DNA from: Triticum aestivum
Lineage: Eukaryota > Streptophyta > Magnoliopsida > Poales > Poaceae
NCBI RefSeq assembly: GCF_018294505.1
Contig: NC_057808.1
Span: 222,225,325-222,289,324, forward strand
DNA: 64,000 nt
Direction: 5' to 3'
Part shown: piece after piece, positions 22,690 to 33,537 of the stretch
Layout of the letters: each line of letters starts with the position of its first letter
Position numbering within the stretch: the stretch's first letter is position 1
The notes under the pieces: model-generated
The model's input: the letters and a program-made list of their open reading frames with translations, nothing else
Database searches by the model: none
What the model was told of the DNA's origin: nothing
Position numbers and translations under genes: made by a program

Positions 22690-24618
22690 GTTCGAAATAG
22701 GCTTTCGCCCCAGTTTTATAGATAAAGCAAGCACCATACAATCAAGTCCAAAGTATCAAAGCAAATAAGACCACTGGGCAACAACACAACCATGCCAAAA
22801 AACACAAAAGAAATAGAAAAAAATGCCATCGAGTGGCCGACTAGCAGGCGGCCCTACGAAGATGATAGCCGACGCACAATAGCCAGAAAGCGCGTCCAGC
22901 ATGCGCTCAAGCCGGTCACGGTCACGCTGCCTAGACAACGGGGGCATGTGCTGCAAGAAAGCAAGAAATTTGGAGAGGCCTACCACGGGAAGATTGGCTC
23001 AATCATCATTTTATCGCAAGTCGTCCATAAGGTCCACATCATAGCCGTAAAGATTAGCCATAATAACCGTCAATTGCGGCCGGTCTGGGTAGCTCTGGTC
23101 TGCAGGAACTCTACAAAGTCCAAGGCCTCCCAATCGGGCCCTAGTGCCTCGCGCACAAAACTCTAGAGAACCCGCGCCGCCGTGCAGGAAAACAAGATGT
23201 GAGTTCTCGTCTCCGGGACATTGGGGGCATAGGCCATTACCGGGGCAGTTTTGCTTGAGCACCTCTATCCCAGAGGGCAGGCAATCCCGCAGCAGCTGCC
23301 ACACAAAGATCTTGATCTTCAAAGGCAGCGGTGCCTGAGAGCCACAAAATAGTTGGCGAAGGCATAGGGCCTAGTATGCCTTACTAACGGAGAACTCACC
23401 CGAAGGTGAGAGGCTGCAAGAAACGGTGTCCGAGGAATCTGTCAACACCGGGGGGGGGGGGGGCACAAACTATCCCACTCCAGTATTTCCTCTTGCCCAA
23501 ATGTGCGACGGAACAGGATGTTCCACGGCTCATCCAGGCAGGCCGTGGAAACCAGGATCCTCGGGTCAGCGCAAATAGCAAACAAAGTAGGGAACCACAC
23601 CTGGAGAGGCACGCCACCCACCCATGGGTCCAACCAAAACTGGGTACCTCCCACATTATATACAGAGAAGGGACCCCGAGACGAATATCCTCCTAGATCT
23701 TCTGGATTGATTTCAGAACTAAGAGCCGCCCAAGCGAGAACATGCCATGAGGGGCTCGCCTCACATGTATTCACCTGGAGAAGTTGAAGCCACAGACCAA
23801 CCTCACCCCGCAAGATCTGCCAGACCCATCGCAACATGAGGGCGACGTTCATGCAGCGCGAGGCAATAATACCTAAACCACCCCGGTCCTTAGGCACGCA
23901 GATATCCGTCCACTTGACCATGTGGTATTTCACGTGTCCGTTTGCCCCCCGCCAGAAGAACCTAGCCAGACCCTTATCGAAGGACCTGTGTACACCCTCC
24001 GTCAGGATATACATCCCCATCATATACATGGGTAAGCTTGCTATGTTAGAGCTAATGTGGACAATTTTACTTCCCTTGGAAGTGAACTGTCCACACCAAG
24101 GCTCAAATTCACTCAACATGATCCTAGAATCAGACATCGACACCCCAAATAAGTAATGGGAAGGGCCGCCAGCTTGCGGTTTAGGTTATCCGCAATCCGC
24201 TGTTGCTCGGCCGCCGAGTATCCCAGGACGACCACCTCACTCTTGTCAAAGTTAATCTTAAGTCCCGACATGGCCTCAAAGCATAACAGAAGGAACTTGA
24301 GATTACCGATGTCAAGGTCCGAGCCCTCAACCAAAATCATGGTGTCATCCGCATACTGTAAGTGGGTAATACCACATCCGGGGATCAGGTGGCCCACCAC
24401 CACTTTTAGGTGGTCGACCGATCTGGCTTTATCTAGGATGCCCGCTAGGGCATCAATAGCTAGGTTGAATAGAAGAGGGGAGATGGCATCCCCTTGATTC
24501 ATTTCCCCATAGGACCTAAAAAAGGACCCACATCACCATTGATGTAATGGCATTGTTCCGAGTCCGAACCGATTGCATTAATCAGGTGCACCATCTCACA
24601 TCAACCCCCCCCCCCCCG
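22690..24618 (-). mobile_element. 5'-truncated non-LTR retrotransposon (LINE 1)
   Basis: Minus-strand LINE ORF2 sequence ends in a 3' tail resembling other grass LINEs (CTTTATCTATAAAACTGGGG on the minus strand). Upstream it stops abruptly in the RT domain at the start of Gypsy C (24619), with a run of C at 24605-24617. The missing 5' part may lie beyond the far end of C, outside the window. Confidence 0.82.
22756..24502 (-). pseudogene. LINE 1 ORF2 fragment: RT C-terminal half and zinc-finger tail
   Basis: Frame 24113-24502 holds the RT core MNQGDAISPLLFNLAIDAL and the active site LQYADDTMILVEG. Frame 23442-24143 continues with the RT thumb and connection (FTSKGSKIVHISSNIASLP, FFWRGANGHVKYHMVKW, CVPKDRGGLGI). 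Frame 23011-23322 holds the zf-RVT motif (MKIKIFVWQLLRDCLPSG, CPQCPGDENSHLVF). Frame 22756-22986 is the C-terminal end. The frames overlap by frameshift, so several indels break the gene. The endonuclease and RT fingers are absent from the window. Confidence 0.85.
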
Positions 24619-24876
24619 TGTCGGTGTCAAAACCAGCGGATCTCCGGTAGGGGGTCCTGAGCTATGGATCTTGGATCGATGGGGAACAGTAAACGCGGGG
24701 ACAATATTTACCCAGGTTCGGGCCCTCTCGAAGAGGTAAAACCCTATGCCCTGCTTGATTATAATTATATGTGATGGTTACAGTGTTGATATACCACGAG
24801 ATCGGATGAACTAAACCCTAGGCAAGTAGGGTGATGGTTCTTCTGGTCTCTACGGACTAAACCCTCTAGCTTATAT
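24619..24876 (-). repeat. 3' LTR of Gypsy C, left part
   Basis: TGTCGGTGTCAAAACCAGCG at the left end is the minus-strand LTR end (...GACACCGACA). The LTR is split by Gypsy A after TATAT and resumes at 43427. The two parts together are 480 bp and align with the 471-bp LTR of Gypsy B. It is the outermost Gypsy layer. Confidence 0.88.
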
Positions 24877-25424
24877 TGTCGGCGTCCTAGGAACGGGGGT
24901 ACCCAGACTTGCCTGCCTGCGGCCCAGGGCGTGGCTCATCCAGCGGCCTGGTACGGCCCATCTTCATCAACAACTACTCAAGACCCTCGCGAGGGGCCAA
25001 GCCTCGCGAGGCGGATGACGCAAGACCTCCTCAGGGACGGCCTCCCTAGGCTGGCTCCCGAGGAGCGGAGATATCTATGCAAGGGGCACCTCGCGAGGTT
25101 CGCACGGCGTGAGCCGTGACGACCAAGGCCAGGCGGGTGCCAGCGGGCGCAGAGTACTCATTGCCTCTTTGGTGCTAAAGGGGGCAAGCGCAGGCGAGGA
25201 GTCCCGAGGCATCCGGCAAAGGTTTCCATATTGGTGCAACGAGACCAAGACCGGCAGGACGGCAAGACGGAGGTCAGCGTGGAGCCCACGACGGTGTCAC
25301 CACCAGAGCCTTTGGCAGGCGAAGACCACCTTTTGTCACGATAACTTGTACTAGTTGTCCCCCTTCGAATTGGCCGTTGTGGGATCCCTTCCCGCCTAAT
25401 ATTTGGGAAGAGGACCCGGGCCTC

Positions 25425-25432
25425 TATAAATA
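25425..25432 (+). promoter_or_regulatory. TATA box of the Gypsy A LTR
   Basis: TATAAATA follows a GC-rich stretch about 550 bp into the LTR. The same box is kept in the 3' LTR near 43065. This is the probable core promoter of A. Confidence 0.65.
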
Positions 25433-25701
25433 GGACTAGCCATCACCGTAGGAGGCATCTGATCTTGGACTGGATCCATTCCACCAAGGCCACCATACAA
25501 GCTCACTTAGCTCAAGTACACCTCTCCTCAGGAGGCTGTTCATCCCTTGTATTGTTCATCATCAGCCTACAAGGCAATCCACCACACCACACCGGAGTAG
25601 GGTATTACACCACAACGGTGGCCCGAAAAAGTATAAACCCTCGTGTCTCTTGTTCTTTGGGTTCGTCGAGTTAGGCCCTGAGATCCTTGCGAGAGCGAGT
25701 T

Positions 25702-25728
25702 AGAGAGAGAGAGAGAGAGAGAGAGAGA
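25702..25728 (+). repeat. (AG)n microsatellite in the Gypsy A 5' LTR
   Basis: About 13 AG units are present here and about 10 in the 3' LTR copy (43342-43362). The two LTRs were identical at insertion, so the repeat has changed length since. Confidence 0.85.
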
Positions 25729-25787
25729 TCTTCTGCGCACCCTAGTGTTCGGACCTCAAGGGTTTGCCGGAACCCAGAATCTGACAT

Positions 25788-25805
25788 TTGGCGCGCCAGG
25801 TAGGG
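25788..25805 (+). other. Primer-binding site region of Gypsy A
   Basis: TTGGCGCGCCAGGTAGGG follows the LTR end (25786). The TGGCGCGCC core fits the tRNA primer sites used by grass Gypsy elements. The exact tRNA was not determined. Confidence 0.55.
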
Positions 25806-25856
25806 GTGCCCCGAAGTTCCGCTCCTCCACCGGCTCTGCTTCTCCGTTTGGTCCCC

Positions 25857-26294
25857 ATGACCGGCGCTGCTCCACCGGCTGGATCGACGGGCGACCACGA
25901 TGGTGCCAGGGGGCTCAGGGCCTTCACCCCCGCTTTACGACGGGTGCGGTGGCCGCCCACGTTCAAGCCGGAGATGCCTCCTCACTTCGATGGCGCAGCG
26001 GATCCGTCGACCTTCCCGCTGGCATACGAGGAGGCTGTCCTGGAGGCGGGAAGCGATGGCAAGGTCATGGTCAACTGGTTCCCCATGGCCCTTGCTGGTG
26101 CGCCGCGCGCCTGGCTGCTCAACCTGCTAGGATCCTCTATGGCTTCTTGGGAAGAGCTGTGCGGCCTTTTCGTCGCACGCTTCGCAGCACCGGCGCCTGT
26201 CGTCGTTGCGGCCCTCCTCAGCGGCTCGCAAGCGCCACCCACGGGCCGCCACGTCAAGCAATTCTTTCGCCAGATCGGCGCCGCCTCTGTGTAG
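25857..26294 (+). pseudogene. Gypsy A gag, shortened
   Basis: The frame starts MTGAAPPAGSTGDHDG and contains a capsid-type gag domain: WPPTFKPEMPPHFDGAADPS, MVNWFPMALAGAPRAWLLNL and SWEELCGLFVARF. It stops with TAG at 26292-26294, and the same frame goes on into protease. The CCHC zinc knuckle expected between gag and protease is missing. This suggests an internal deletion between RQIGAA and the protease. Confidence 0.82.
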
Positions 26295-27071
26295 CAGGGA
26301 GCCCCTCCGGGATGGGCGGCGCCCAAGGCCGACCTCACCTTCGACCTAGGGGATCACCCCGCCTCCACTGCTGGCTCAGGCGCGCTCCCAATGCTCTGCA
26401 CGCCCACCATCTGCCACGTCGCCATGACCAAGACACTCATCGACGGCGGAGCGGGCCTCAACGTGCTTTCTGTGGAAGCTTTCGGCTTGGTTCACGTGCC
26501 GCACGGCCGGCTCCGCCCCACCAAGCCTTTGTTCGGGGTCGGCAGCGGGTCCACCAGCCCCCTGGGGCAAGTACGCCTTCCGGTCACCTTCGGTACCCGG
26601 GACAACTACCGCACCGAGCTGATCGACTTCGAAATCGGCCGCATCGGCCTCCCGTACAATGCCATCCTCGGGTACCCTGCCTCAGCCCGGTTCATGGCAG
26701 CGACCCATCCGGCCTACAACCTCATGAAGATGCCGGGCAGTAGCGGCGTCCTCACCGTGGCTGGAGACACCTAGGAGGCCCTGGCGGCCCTCAAGCTCGC
26801 CTTCAGGGCCGCAGCGGCGGCGCAACCAGCCGACGAAGTCGCCCCAGTGGCTAAGGAGGCCGCGCCAGCGAAGAAGAAGCAGTTGTTCACCCAAGATCGG
26901 GCCGAAGCGAAGCAAGTCCCCGTCGAGGAAGATGGATCCTCGGGTGCCACCTTCACCCTAGGCGCCAACCTCGACCTGGGACAAGAGGAGGCATTGGTAA
27001 AGTTCTTGCGCGCGAACAAGGAGGTATTTTCCTGGGAGCCCAAGCAGATGGTGGGGGTCCCCAGGGGGTAA
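26295..27071 (+). pseudogene. Gypsy A protease and linker
   Basis: This is in the same frame as gag. The retroviral-type aspartic protease core is TLIDGGAGLNVLSVEAFGL (about 26430-26490), with DGG in place of the usual DTG/DSG, a known variant in plant Gypsy families. ILGYPASARFMAATHPAYNL follows. TAG at 26772 and a frameshift near 27066 (VGVPRG then stop) break the link to RT. Confidence 0.82.
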
Positions 27072-27088
27072 TCGAGCATCACTTAAGG

Positions 27089-28165
27089 GTGTGCCCCAAT
27101 GTGCGCCCCGTGAAGCAGAAGGCGCGGAGGCAGTCCACGGAGAAGCAGGCCTTCATCATCCAAGAAACTCGCAAGCTAGAAGCGGCGGGTGTCATTCGTG
27201 AGGTACGGTACCCGGAATGGCTGGCAAACCCCGTCGTCGCCCCCAAGAAGGGCGGGAAGGAGCGCATGTGTGTCGACTTCACCAACCTCAACAAAGCCTG
27301 CCCCCAAGACCCGTTCCTGCTTTCGCGCATCGACCAGATCGTTGACTCCACTGTCGAGTGCGACCTGCTGTGCTTCCTGGACGTGTTCTCGGGCTACCAC
27401 CAGATCAAGATGGTGGTGGAAGACGTGGAGAAGACGACCTTCCTGACCCCGTGCGGGGTATACTACTACGCCTACATGCCGTTTGGACTACGCAACGCAG
27501 GGGCGACATTCCAGCGTTTGATGCACATTGCCCTGGGCCAGAAGCTAGGGAGGAACGCAGAAGCCTATGTCGATGACATCTTGGTAAAATCTCGGGAAGC
27601 AAGAACCCTCATTCAGGACCTAGAGGAGACCTTCACCAGCCTACGCCAGGTGGACCTACGGCTCAACCCGGAGAAATGTGTGTTTGGTGTCCCTTCCGGC
27701 AAGCTGCTAGGCTTCCTCGTGTCGCACGGGGGGATAGAGGCCAATCCGGAGAAGGTCATAGCAATAGAAGACATGAGCCCGCCGCAAACCTTGAAGGAAA
27801 TGCAGAAGCTCGTGGGCTGCGTGACCTCGTTGGGGCGCTTCATCTCCAAGCTGGGGGAGTGCGCCTTGCTGTTCTTCAAGCTGATGAAGAAGAAGGGCCC
27901 GTTCGAGTGGACCCCAAAGGCCGACCTGGCATTTCAAGACCTCAAGAGATACTTGACCAGCCCACCGGTGATGGTAGCGCCCCGTCCCCTCGAGCCCCTG
28001 GTGCTTTACCTGGCGGCCACGCTTCACTCAGCCAGCGCGGCGTTGGTGGCCGTCCGGAAGGAGCGCCAGGCCAAGAGCGTGCCGCGTAATGCCGCACCCT
28101 CGGCCGAGACGACACGGCACCAAGGCGACGCCGCTAAAGCCACGACGACACCCGCAGATGATTAG
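27089..28165 (+). pseudogene. Gypsy A reverse transcriptase
   Basis: This 358-codon frame holds nearly the whole RT: WLANPVVAPKKGGKERMCVD, QDPFLLSRIDQIVDS, LDVFSGYHQIKM, MPFGLRNAGATFQRLM and the active site EAYVDDILVKS. LNPEKCVFGVPSGKLLGF and the connection region follow. The RT core looks intact. It is cut from gag-protease by the frameshift near 27066 and stops at 28163 with TAG before RNase H. Confidence 0.9.
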
Positions 28166-28243
28166 GCCCTGCAAGATGGCGTTCCTGGGCCTGCGGAGGC
28201 CCCGACGCGTGACTAGGCTCCTGAGGAAACCCCACCTCGGGAG

Positions 28244-29090
28244 GTGCCACAACCCCCAGACGCCACAGGCTCCATCGACGCCCCCGCCCTCGTCAAACAC
28301 CCGGTGTACTTCATCAGCACGGTGTTGCGGGACGCGAGGGCACGATACCCCATGCCACAGAAGCTTCTGCTCGCACTCCTGGTGGCCTCGCGCAAGCTGC
28401 GTCATTACTTTCAAGGCCACCCGATTAAGGTCGTCTCATCCTACCCACTGGAGAGGGTGCTCCGGAGCCCCAACGCTGCGGGAAGGGTCGCCGAGTGGAA
28501 CATCGAATGCAAGCATTTCAGCTGGAGTTCAGCACAACCAGAGTCATCAAGGGAGCCGCCCTCGCCGACTTCGTGGCAGAATGGACCGACACTCCGGAGC
28601 CTGAAGCAGGCGAGGGCCGATCCCTCTCACCAGGAAGCGAAGCGCCGGATGGCTGGGTCATGTACTTCGAAGGCACTTTCGCACGCCAAGGTGCGGGGGC
28701 TGGCGCCGTGCTCATCTCCCCCACTCAAGACAAGCTATACTACACAATGCAGCTCTGCTTCCAGCGGGGCGAGAAGGTCTCAAACAACATCACAGAGTAC
28801 GAGGGGTTGATCGCCGGCCTCAAGGCCGCCGCGGCCTTGGGTGTGAAATGTCTCACCATCAAGGGCGACTCGCAGCTCCTCGTCAACTTCTCCAATAAGG
28901 TGTACGAGCCAAGGGACGAGTAGATGGAGGCATACCTCGCGGAGGTGCATAAGATGGAAAAGCATTTCTTGGGCCTGGAGCTACAACACGTGCCTCGTGG
29001 CACGAACAAGGAAGCCGACGACATCGCCAAAAGGGCATCCAAGCGCCTGCCCCAGGAGCCCGGCGTCTTTGAGGAGCAGATTTTCTAGCC
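28244..29090 (+). pseudogene. Gypsy A RNase H and connection
   Basis: The frame from 28244 carries [19 protein letters not shown] and [17 protein letters not shown] shift near 28509 moves to the frame at 28495-28923, with [16 protein letters not shown] and the RNase H start [35 protein letters not shown] and IKGDSQLLVNF follow. The first catalytic Asp of YFDG is Glu here (YFEG). TAG at 28921 and another at 29086 break it further. Confidence 0.85.
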
Positions 29091-29339
29091 TTCAGCAGCA
29101 CCCCCATCTGCGGGGCCGGCATCACCACGGGAGGAGCTCCCCCAACCACCAACCACGTGAGCCCCCGCCTGTGGCCCGACCATGGGAGCACGCCCGAGCC
29201 TCGGGAGGGGTGCTGGACCGAGGATTTCAAGGCGTACCTGATGCGAGGGACGCTGCCGGAGAAGGAGGAGGATGCGGAGTGCATGGCCCGGCAGGCTACG
29301 GCGTACTGCATGCAGGGCGGTGAGCTATAGAGAAAGCGA

Positions 29340-30391
29340 CCAAATGATGTTTCCTTGCGATGAATCTCCAGAGAGCAGGGGAACGAGCTGCTAGCTGACA
29401 TACATGGCTGACACTGCGGGCATCACTCATCGTCACGTACCCTGGTTGGCAAGGCATTCCGCAACGGGTTCTACTGGCCCACAGAACTCAACGACGCAAC
29501 CGAGCTGGTGAAGTCCTGCGAGGCCTGCAAATTCCATGCCAAGCAAATCCACCAGCCGGCCCAGGGCCTCCAAACTATCCCACTTTCATGGCCATTCACG
29601 GTCAGGGGGCTGGATATCCTGGGTCCGTTCCCGCGAGCGCCTGGGGGCTACCGCTACCTCTCCGTCGCCATCGACAAGTTCACCAAATGGGAAGAGGTGG
29701 AAGCCGTCCGCACCATCCCAGCCGGGTCAGCAGTTAAGTTCATCAAGAGCCTCTGAGCCAGTTCGGGGTCCCTAACCGCATCATCACCAACAACGGCTCG
29801 CAGTTCACTAGCAATCTCTTCAGGACCTATTGTGCTAACCTTGGAACACAAATTTGCTACGCTTCGGTGGCGCACCCCAGGAGCAATGGCCAAGCCGAGC
29901 GCGCCAACGCCGAGGTCTTGAGAGGCCTCAAGACCAGGACCTTCAAGAAGAAGCTCGAAGCCTGTGGCAGGGGCTGGCACGATGAGCTCCAGTCCGTGAT
30001 GTGGTCCATCCGCACCACCGCCACCAAGCCAACATGCGAGACCCCTTTCTTCCTCGTCTATGGAGCAGAAGCGTTTCTCCCTCACGAGGTCAGGCATCGC
30101 TCCACGCGGGTCCTGGCGTTTGATGAGACGCAGCAGGATGCCATGCGGGGGATGGACCTTGTGCTGGGGGAGGAACGCCGCCGTGAAGCCTCGCTGCGAG
30201 CGGCAAGATACCAGCAGGCGCTGCGACGGTACCACTGTCGCAGCGTCCGCTCCAGGACGCTCGAGGTGAGCGATCTCATCCTGAGGCGGGTGCTCTCTAG
30301 GGAAGGGCTGCACAAGCTCTCGCCCATGTGGGAGGGCCCGTTTAGGATCGGCCACGTCTTCGGGCCTGGCACCGCGCGCCTGGAGACGTAG
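29340..30391 (+). pseudogene. Gypsy A integrase
   Basis: The HHCC zinc region (GHHSSSRTLVGKAFRNGFYW, then CEACKFHAKQIH) precedes the catalytic core. The core has GLDILGPFPRAPGGYRYLSV (first Asp), then after a frameshift near 29755 RIITNNGSQFTS and HPRSNGQAERANAEV (the Glu). The second catalytic Asp of the usual TDNGS is Asn. The C-terminal part (SVMWSIRTTATKP, YGAEAFLPHEV, PMWEGPFRIGHVFGPG) ends at 30391. Confidence 0.88.
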
Positions 30392-31320
30392 GACGGGATC
30401 CCCATCTAGAACGCGTGGAACATCCAGCACCTCCAGAAGTTCTACCCATGAAGCAAGGCCCAGCGCCTGTGAAGGTCTCCGCTCGTGACACTCCCACGTA
30501 ATAATGAGTGGGGCTGTACACGCCCCGGAGTCTCCGGAGTGCCGCCCACGGGCCTCGGGGGCTCCCCCCACGTCCTAGTGGCAGCACTTAGCTCCGCGCT
30601 AGTGAGAAGACTAGACTAGGTGCCGGACGCGGCTGTTCACTTGCTTTCTGCGGTTGGCTCGCCTCTTTTCTTTTTTCCTTTTAGTGAAATTTGAAGTTCT
30701 GGCGTTTCTCGATGGCTTGGTTGAACCCCCTCTTCTTTCTGATTCTTCCCTCGATTCTTTGTTTTACGCCTGGGAGGGCGGAAGTTACCCGACGCTCTCC
30801 CTCGCGCGCTTCGCGAGGGGGCTGGACAGGCACGCGCGCATGCGCACTCCCCTGGTCTCCTCGAGGTGCCCTCGTTTGAGCTTGTGATCGGCGCATCCCT
30901 TTTCTAGTCCGTGCCCCACGGGTACCGCGACGTGGAGTGTTTGGCTACGACCAGCCCATCCCTGAGGCCTCGGCGAGAGGGGTTAAGGGTTTCTTAATGA
31001 ATTTTGTAGCTTCGCGATATCACCCGAATCAGCAGTGGGGAAACCCCACCAGGTGCCCAGAGGCGCGCGCCCTCATGAGGTCAAAGCTACCCCGGACGCA
31101 CCAAGCTAAGTTACCCCTCTACACCCGTATAAGGCACATATCTCATGACACAACCCGGAAACGATAAACACACCACAAAAGCAACATAAGCACCATGGTT
31201 CATCACACGCCCCCACAGGGCCCCATACTCGTTTCTGACAATGCAGGAGGAAAGGGAAGGAGAGGACAAGAAAAAGCGGCTCCCACGACGCGGCTGCTCA
31301 CGAGGATCAGTCCCCTGGAC
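30392..31320 (+). other. Gypsy A region between integrase and the antisense gene
   Basis: This is about 930 bp without a credible gene. Short open frames lack homology. It is the 3' untranslated part of A for the sense transcript and the downstream flank of the antisense gene. Confidence 0.6.
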
Positions 31321-32163
31321 TCAGACGGAGGCCTCCTCGCGCTTCACTGGGGTGCGGCAACGGGACGATCTGCCACCGTCCTCGAAGCGAGCCCGACGAC
31401 GTGGTGACTGGTCGTAGCTGCCGCTGCTGGAGCTTCCGCCAGAGGAGGAGCTGTCGTCGCCAGACGAGCCGCGGCCATCATCGAGGGCGAGTTCACCCTC
31501 ATCCTCGTCACGGCCGTTGCCGAGGCCGAGCACTTCTTCACCGTCGTTGTCTTCAAGGCAGCATCCGGCGCGGCGACCGTCTTCCCCAAACACCCTCACG
31601 AAGAGGGCCATTGCGCCGTCATACTTGAAGTGGAGGGTGCACCACCTACACAGGCCACGCGCGCGGGTGAACGTCTGCCAGCCGTGGGCCAGGGCTACGT
31701 TGCACGTGACGGAGACCTCCACCGCGACCCATGAAGCCTTACTGCAGCAACCCTCGGTCTACACCCAGAGGCCGCCAGGGCCGGGGGCCGGCAGCTCGCC
31801 AGCAAAGGAGCGCGGAAGCTGAAGCCAGGTGCCGGCCGGGTTCTCCGACCACACGACAAACTCCGGCAGCACCTCCGCCGTGTGGAAGCGCGGCCGGGGA
31901 GACCGAGCGACCATGGCGCGCCTCCCTTCACTGACGGGGTTGCCACGACCTAGACGGCTCCCGCCGTGCAGAGGGTCACTGCCGCGGCCGCCAAGGACGG
32001 CGCCGAACCCTGAGGAAGGTCGCCCACCCCCACGAGGGACCACAGCGGGGGTTGCGGCATGCTTGCAAGGGCGACCACGCCCCCTCTTAGGCGGTGGCGA
32101 GCTAGGCCCCTCCTGGCGAGCCTTCCCCTTCTCGGCGGCCGAGAACCTCTTCACTGGCGCCAT
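31321..32163 (-). pseudogene. Antisense AT-hook plus B3-like DNA-binding protein gene of Gypsy A
   Basis: On the minus strand a frame starts at 32163 (MAPVKRFSAAEKGKARQEG). An AT-hook core follows (PKRGRGRPCKHA). A region resembling a plant B3 DNA-binding domain runs from FVVWSENPAGTWLQLPRSF through VTCNVALAHGWQTFTRA, LHFKYDGAMALFVRVF and GEDGRRAGCC. After that come an acidic/serine-rich tail and a basic end. A single TAG (31759-31761) interrupts the frame in the middle of the B3 region, and both sides are in the same frame. Without that stop the product would be about 280 residues. A TATA box lies 82 bp upstream. The B3 call rests on motif spacing read by eye. Confidence 0.6.
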
Positions 32164-32244
32164 GAGTGTCACGGCAAGGAGGAGGAAGAAGAAGCGGGCG
32201 GAACAGAGGAAGAGATGAGCGACGGGGGCTCCGCCCCTCTCCTC

Positions 32245-32251
32245 ATTTATA
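32245..32251 (-). promoter_or_regulatory. TATA box of the antisense AT-hook/B3 gene
   Basis: On the minus strand this reads TATAAAT within GGGCTATAAATGAGGAG, 82 bp upstream of the ATG at 32163 and about 243 bp from the 3' LTR. The spacing suits a plant promoter with a short leader. Confidence 0.55.
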
Positions 32252-32480
32252 GCCCGAGGGAGACCAACCGCCGGTCTCCACGATCGCAGGTAATGACGGT
32301 TTTTCTGCATGCAGCACAGACTCGTCAAGTCGGGCAGTTGCCGAGGCAGCATGGGGAAGCGGAGACGCCCACGTCCTGTCAATCACCACGCGTCAATCAA
32401 GGCCGCAGTCTATTGGGGCCCGCGGCGCTCTGCACTTGCCCCTTGGCTTCTCCTCGAAGCCAAGTCCGAGCGCGCCTTGG

Positions 32481-32493
32481 GCCCGGGGGCTAC
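32481..32493 (+). other. Polypurine tract of Gypsy A
   Basis: GCCCGGGGGCTAC directly precedes the TGTCGG start of the 3' LTR. The same GGGGGCTAC tract borders the 3' LTRs of B and C on the other strand. Confidence 0.75.
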
Positions 32494-32740
32494 TGTCGGC
32501 GTCCTGGGAATGGGGGTGCCCAGACATGCCTGCCTGCGGCCCAGAGCGTGGCTCATCCAGCGGCCTGGTACGGCCCATCTTCATCAACAACTACTCAAGA
32601 CCCTCGCGAGGGGCCCAGCCTCGCGAGGCGGACGACGCAAGACCTCCTCAGGGGCGGCCTCCCTAGGCTGGCTCCCGAGGAGTGGAGATATCTATGCAAG
32701 GGGCACCTCGCGAGGTTCGCGTGACATGAGCTGTGACGAC
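32494..32740 (+). repeat. 3' LTR of Gypsy A, left part
   Basis: TGTCGGCGTCCTGGG matches the 5' LTR start. It is interrupted at ACGAC (32736-32740) by Gypsy B and resumes at 42764 after the duplicated ACGAC. Confidence 0.93.
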
Positions 32741-33211
32741 TGTCGGTGTCAAAACCGGCGGATCTCGGGTAGGGGGTCCCGAATTGTGCGTCTAGGATCG
32801 ATGGTAACAGGAGACGGGGGACACAATGTTTACCCAGGTTCGGGCCTTCTTGATGGAGGTAATACCCTACTTCCTGCTTGATTTATCTTGATGAATACGA
32901 GGATTACAATAGTTGATCTACCACGAGATCGTAATGGCTAAACCCTAGATGTCTAGGCTGTATGATTGTGATTACCTCTATGGATTAAACCCTCCGGTTT
33001 ATATAGACACCAGAGGGGCCTAGGGTTGTACAGAGTCGGTTTACAAAGGAAGGAATCTACATATCTGAACGCCAAGCTTGCCATCCACGCAAAGGACAGT
33101 CCCATCCGGACACGGGAAGAAGTCTTCTGTCTTGTATCTTCATAGCCCATTAGTCCGGCCCATGTTACATAGTCCGGACGCCTGAGGACCCCTTAGTACA
33201 GGACTCCCTCA
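32741..33211 (-). repeat. 3' LTR of Gypsy B
   Basis: On the minus strand it starts TGAGGGAGTCCTGTAC (33211) and ends TTTTGACACCGACA (32741). It is 471 bp, the same as the copy at 42288-42758. Confidence 0.93.
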
Positions 33212-33224
33212 GTAGCCCCCGAAC
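33212..33224 (-). other. Polypurine tract of Gypsy B
   Basis: On the minus strand this is GTTCGGGGGCTAC, next to the LTR start. It fixes the element's orientation as minus. Confidence 0.75.
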
Positions 33225-33456
33225 CAGGCTTCAATGACGATGTATCCGACGCGCTGATTGTCTTCGGCATTGCAAGGCGGGTTCCTTCTCCGACTACTTC
33301 AAAGTACCTGGCCCGAAAACCTGTACTCGGTTTGTGTTTTAATGTCCCACACTTTGGCTTTTGCGCCTCCATTGCTTCTGCTTCCACGTGTCGAGCGAAT
33401 ACGAGAGGTCAGGGTATTTTTTGCACATAACACCCCGGCCATGTAAGAAAGGCATC

Positions 33457-33464
33457 TATTTAAA
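33457..33464 (+). promoter_or_regulatory. TATA-like box of the Gypsy B antisense gene
   Basis: TATTTAAA lies 246 bp inside the 3' LTR and 74 bp upstream of the ATG at 33538. The layout closely mirrors that of the antisense gene in Gypsy A. Confidence 0.5.
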
Positions 33465-33537
33465 GAGATTGGATCTTAGGTCCCATTCCACACCAAGCGG
33501 AAAATCCTTAGAGCTTTCTAGGAGAAACCATTCCAAC

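Larger units (their letters stand above)
24877..25786 (+). repeat. 5' LTR of Gypsy A
   Basis: The LTR runs from TGTCGGCGTCCTAGG to GAATCTGACA (910 bp). It is followed by the primer-binding region TTTGGCGCGCCAGGTAGGGG. It contains a TATA box at 25425-25432 and an (AG)n microsatellite at about 25702-25728. Confidence 0.93.

Noticed and set aside
29654..30571. A 305-codon minus-strand frame opposite the Gypsy A integrase
   Set aside because: The plus strand here clearly encodes integrase. The minus frame is a shadow of GC-rich codons with no domain.
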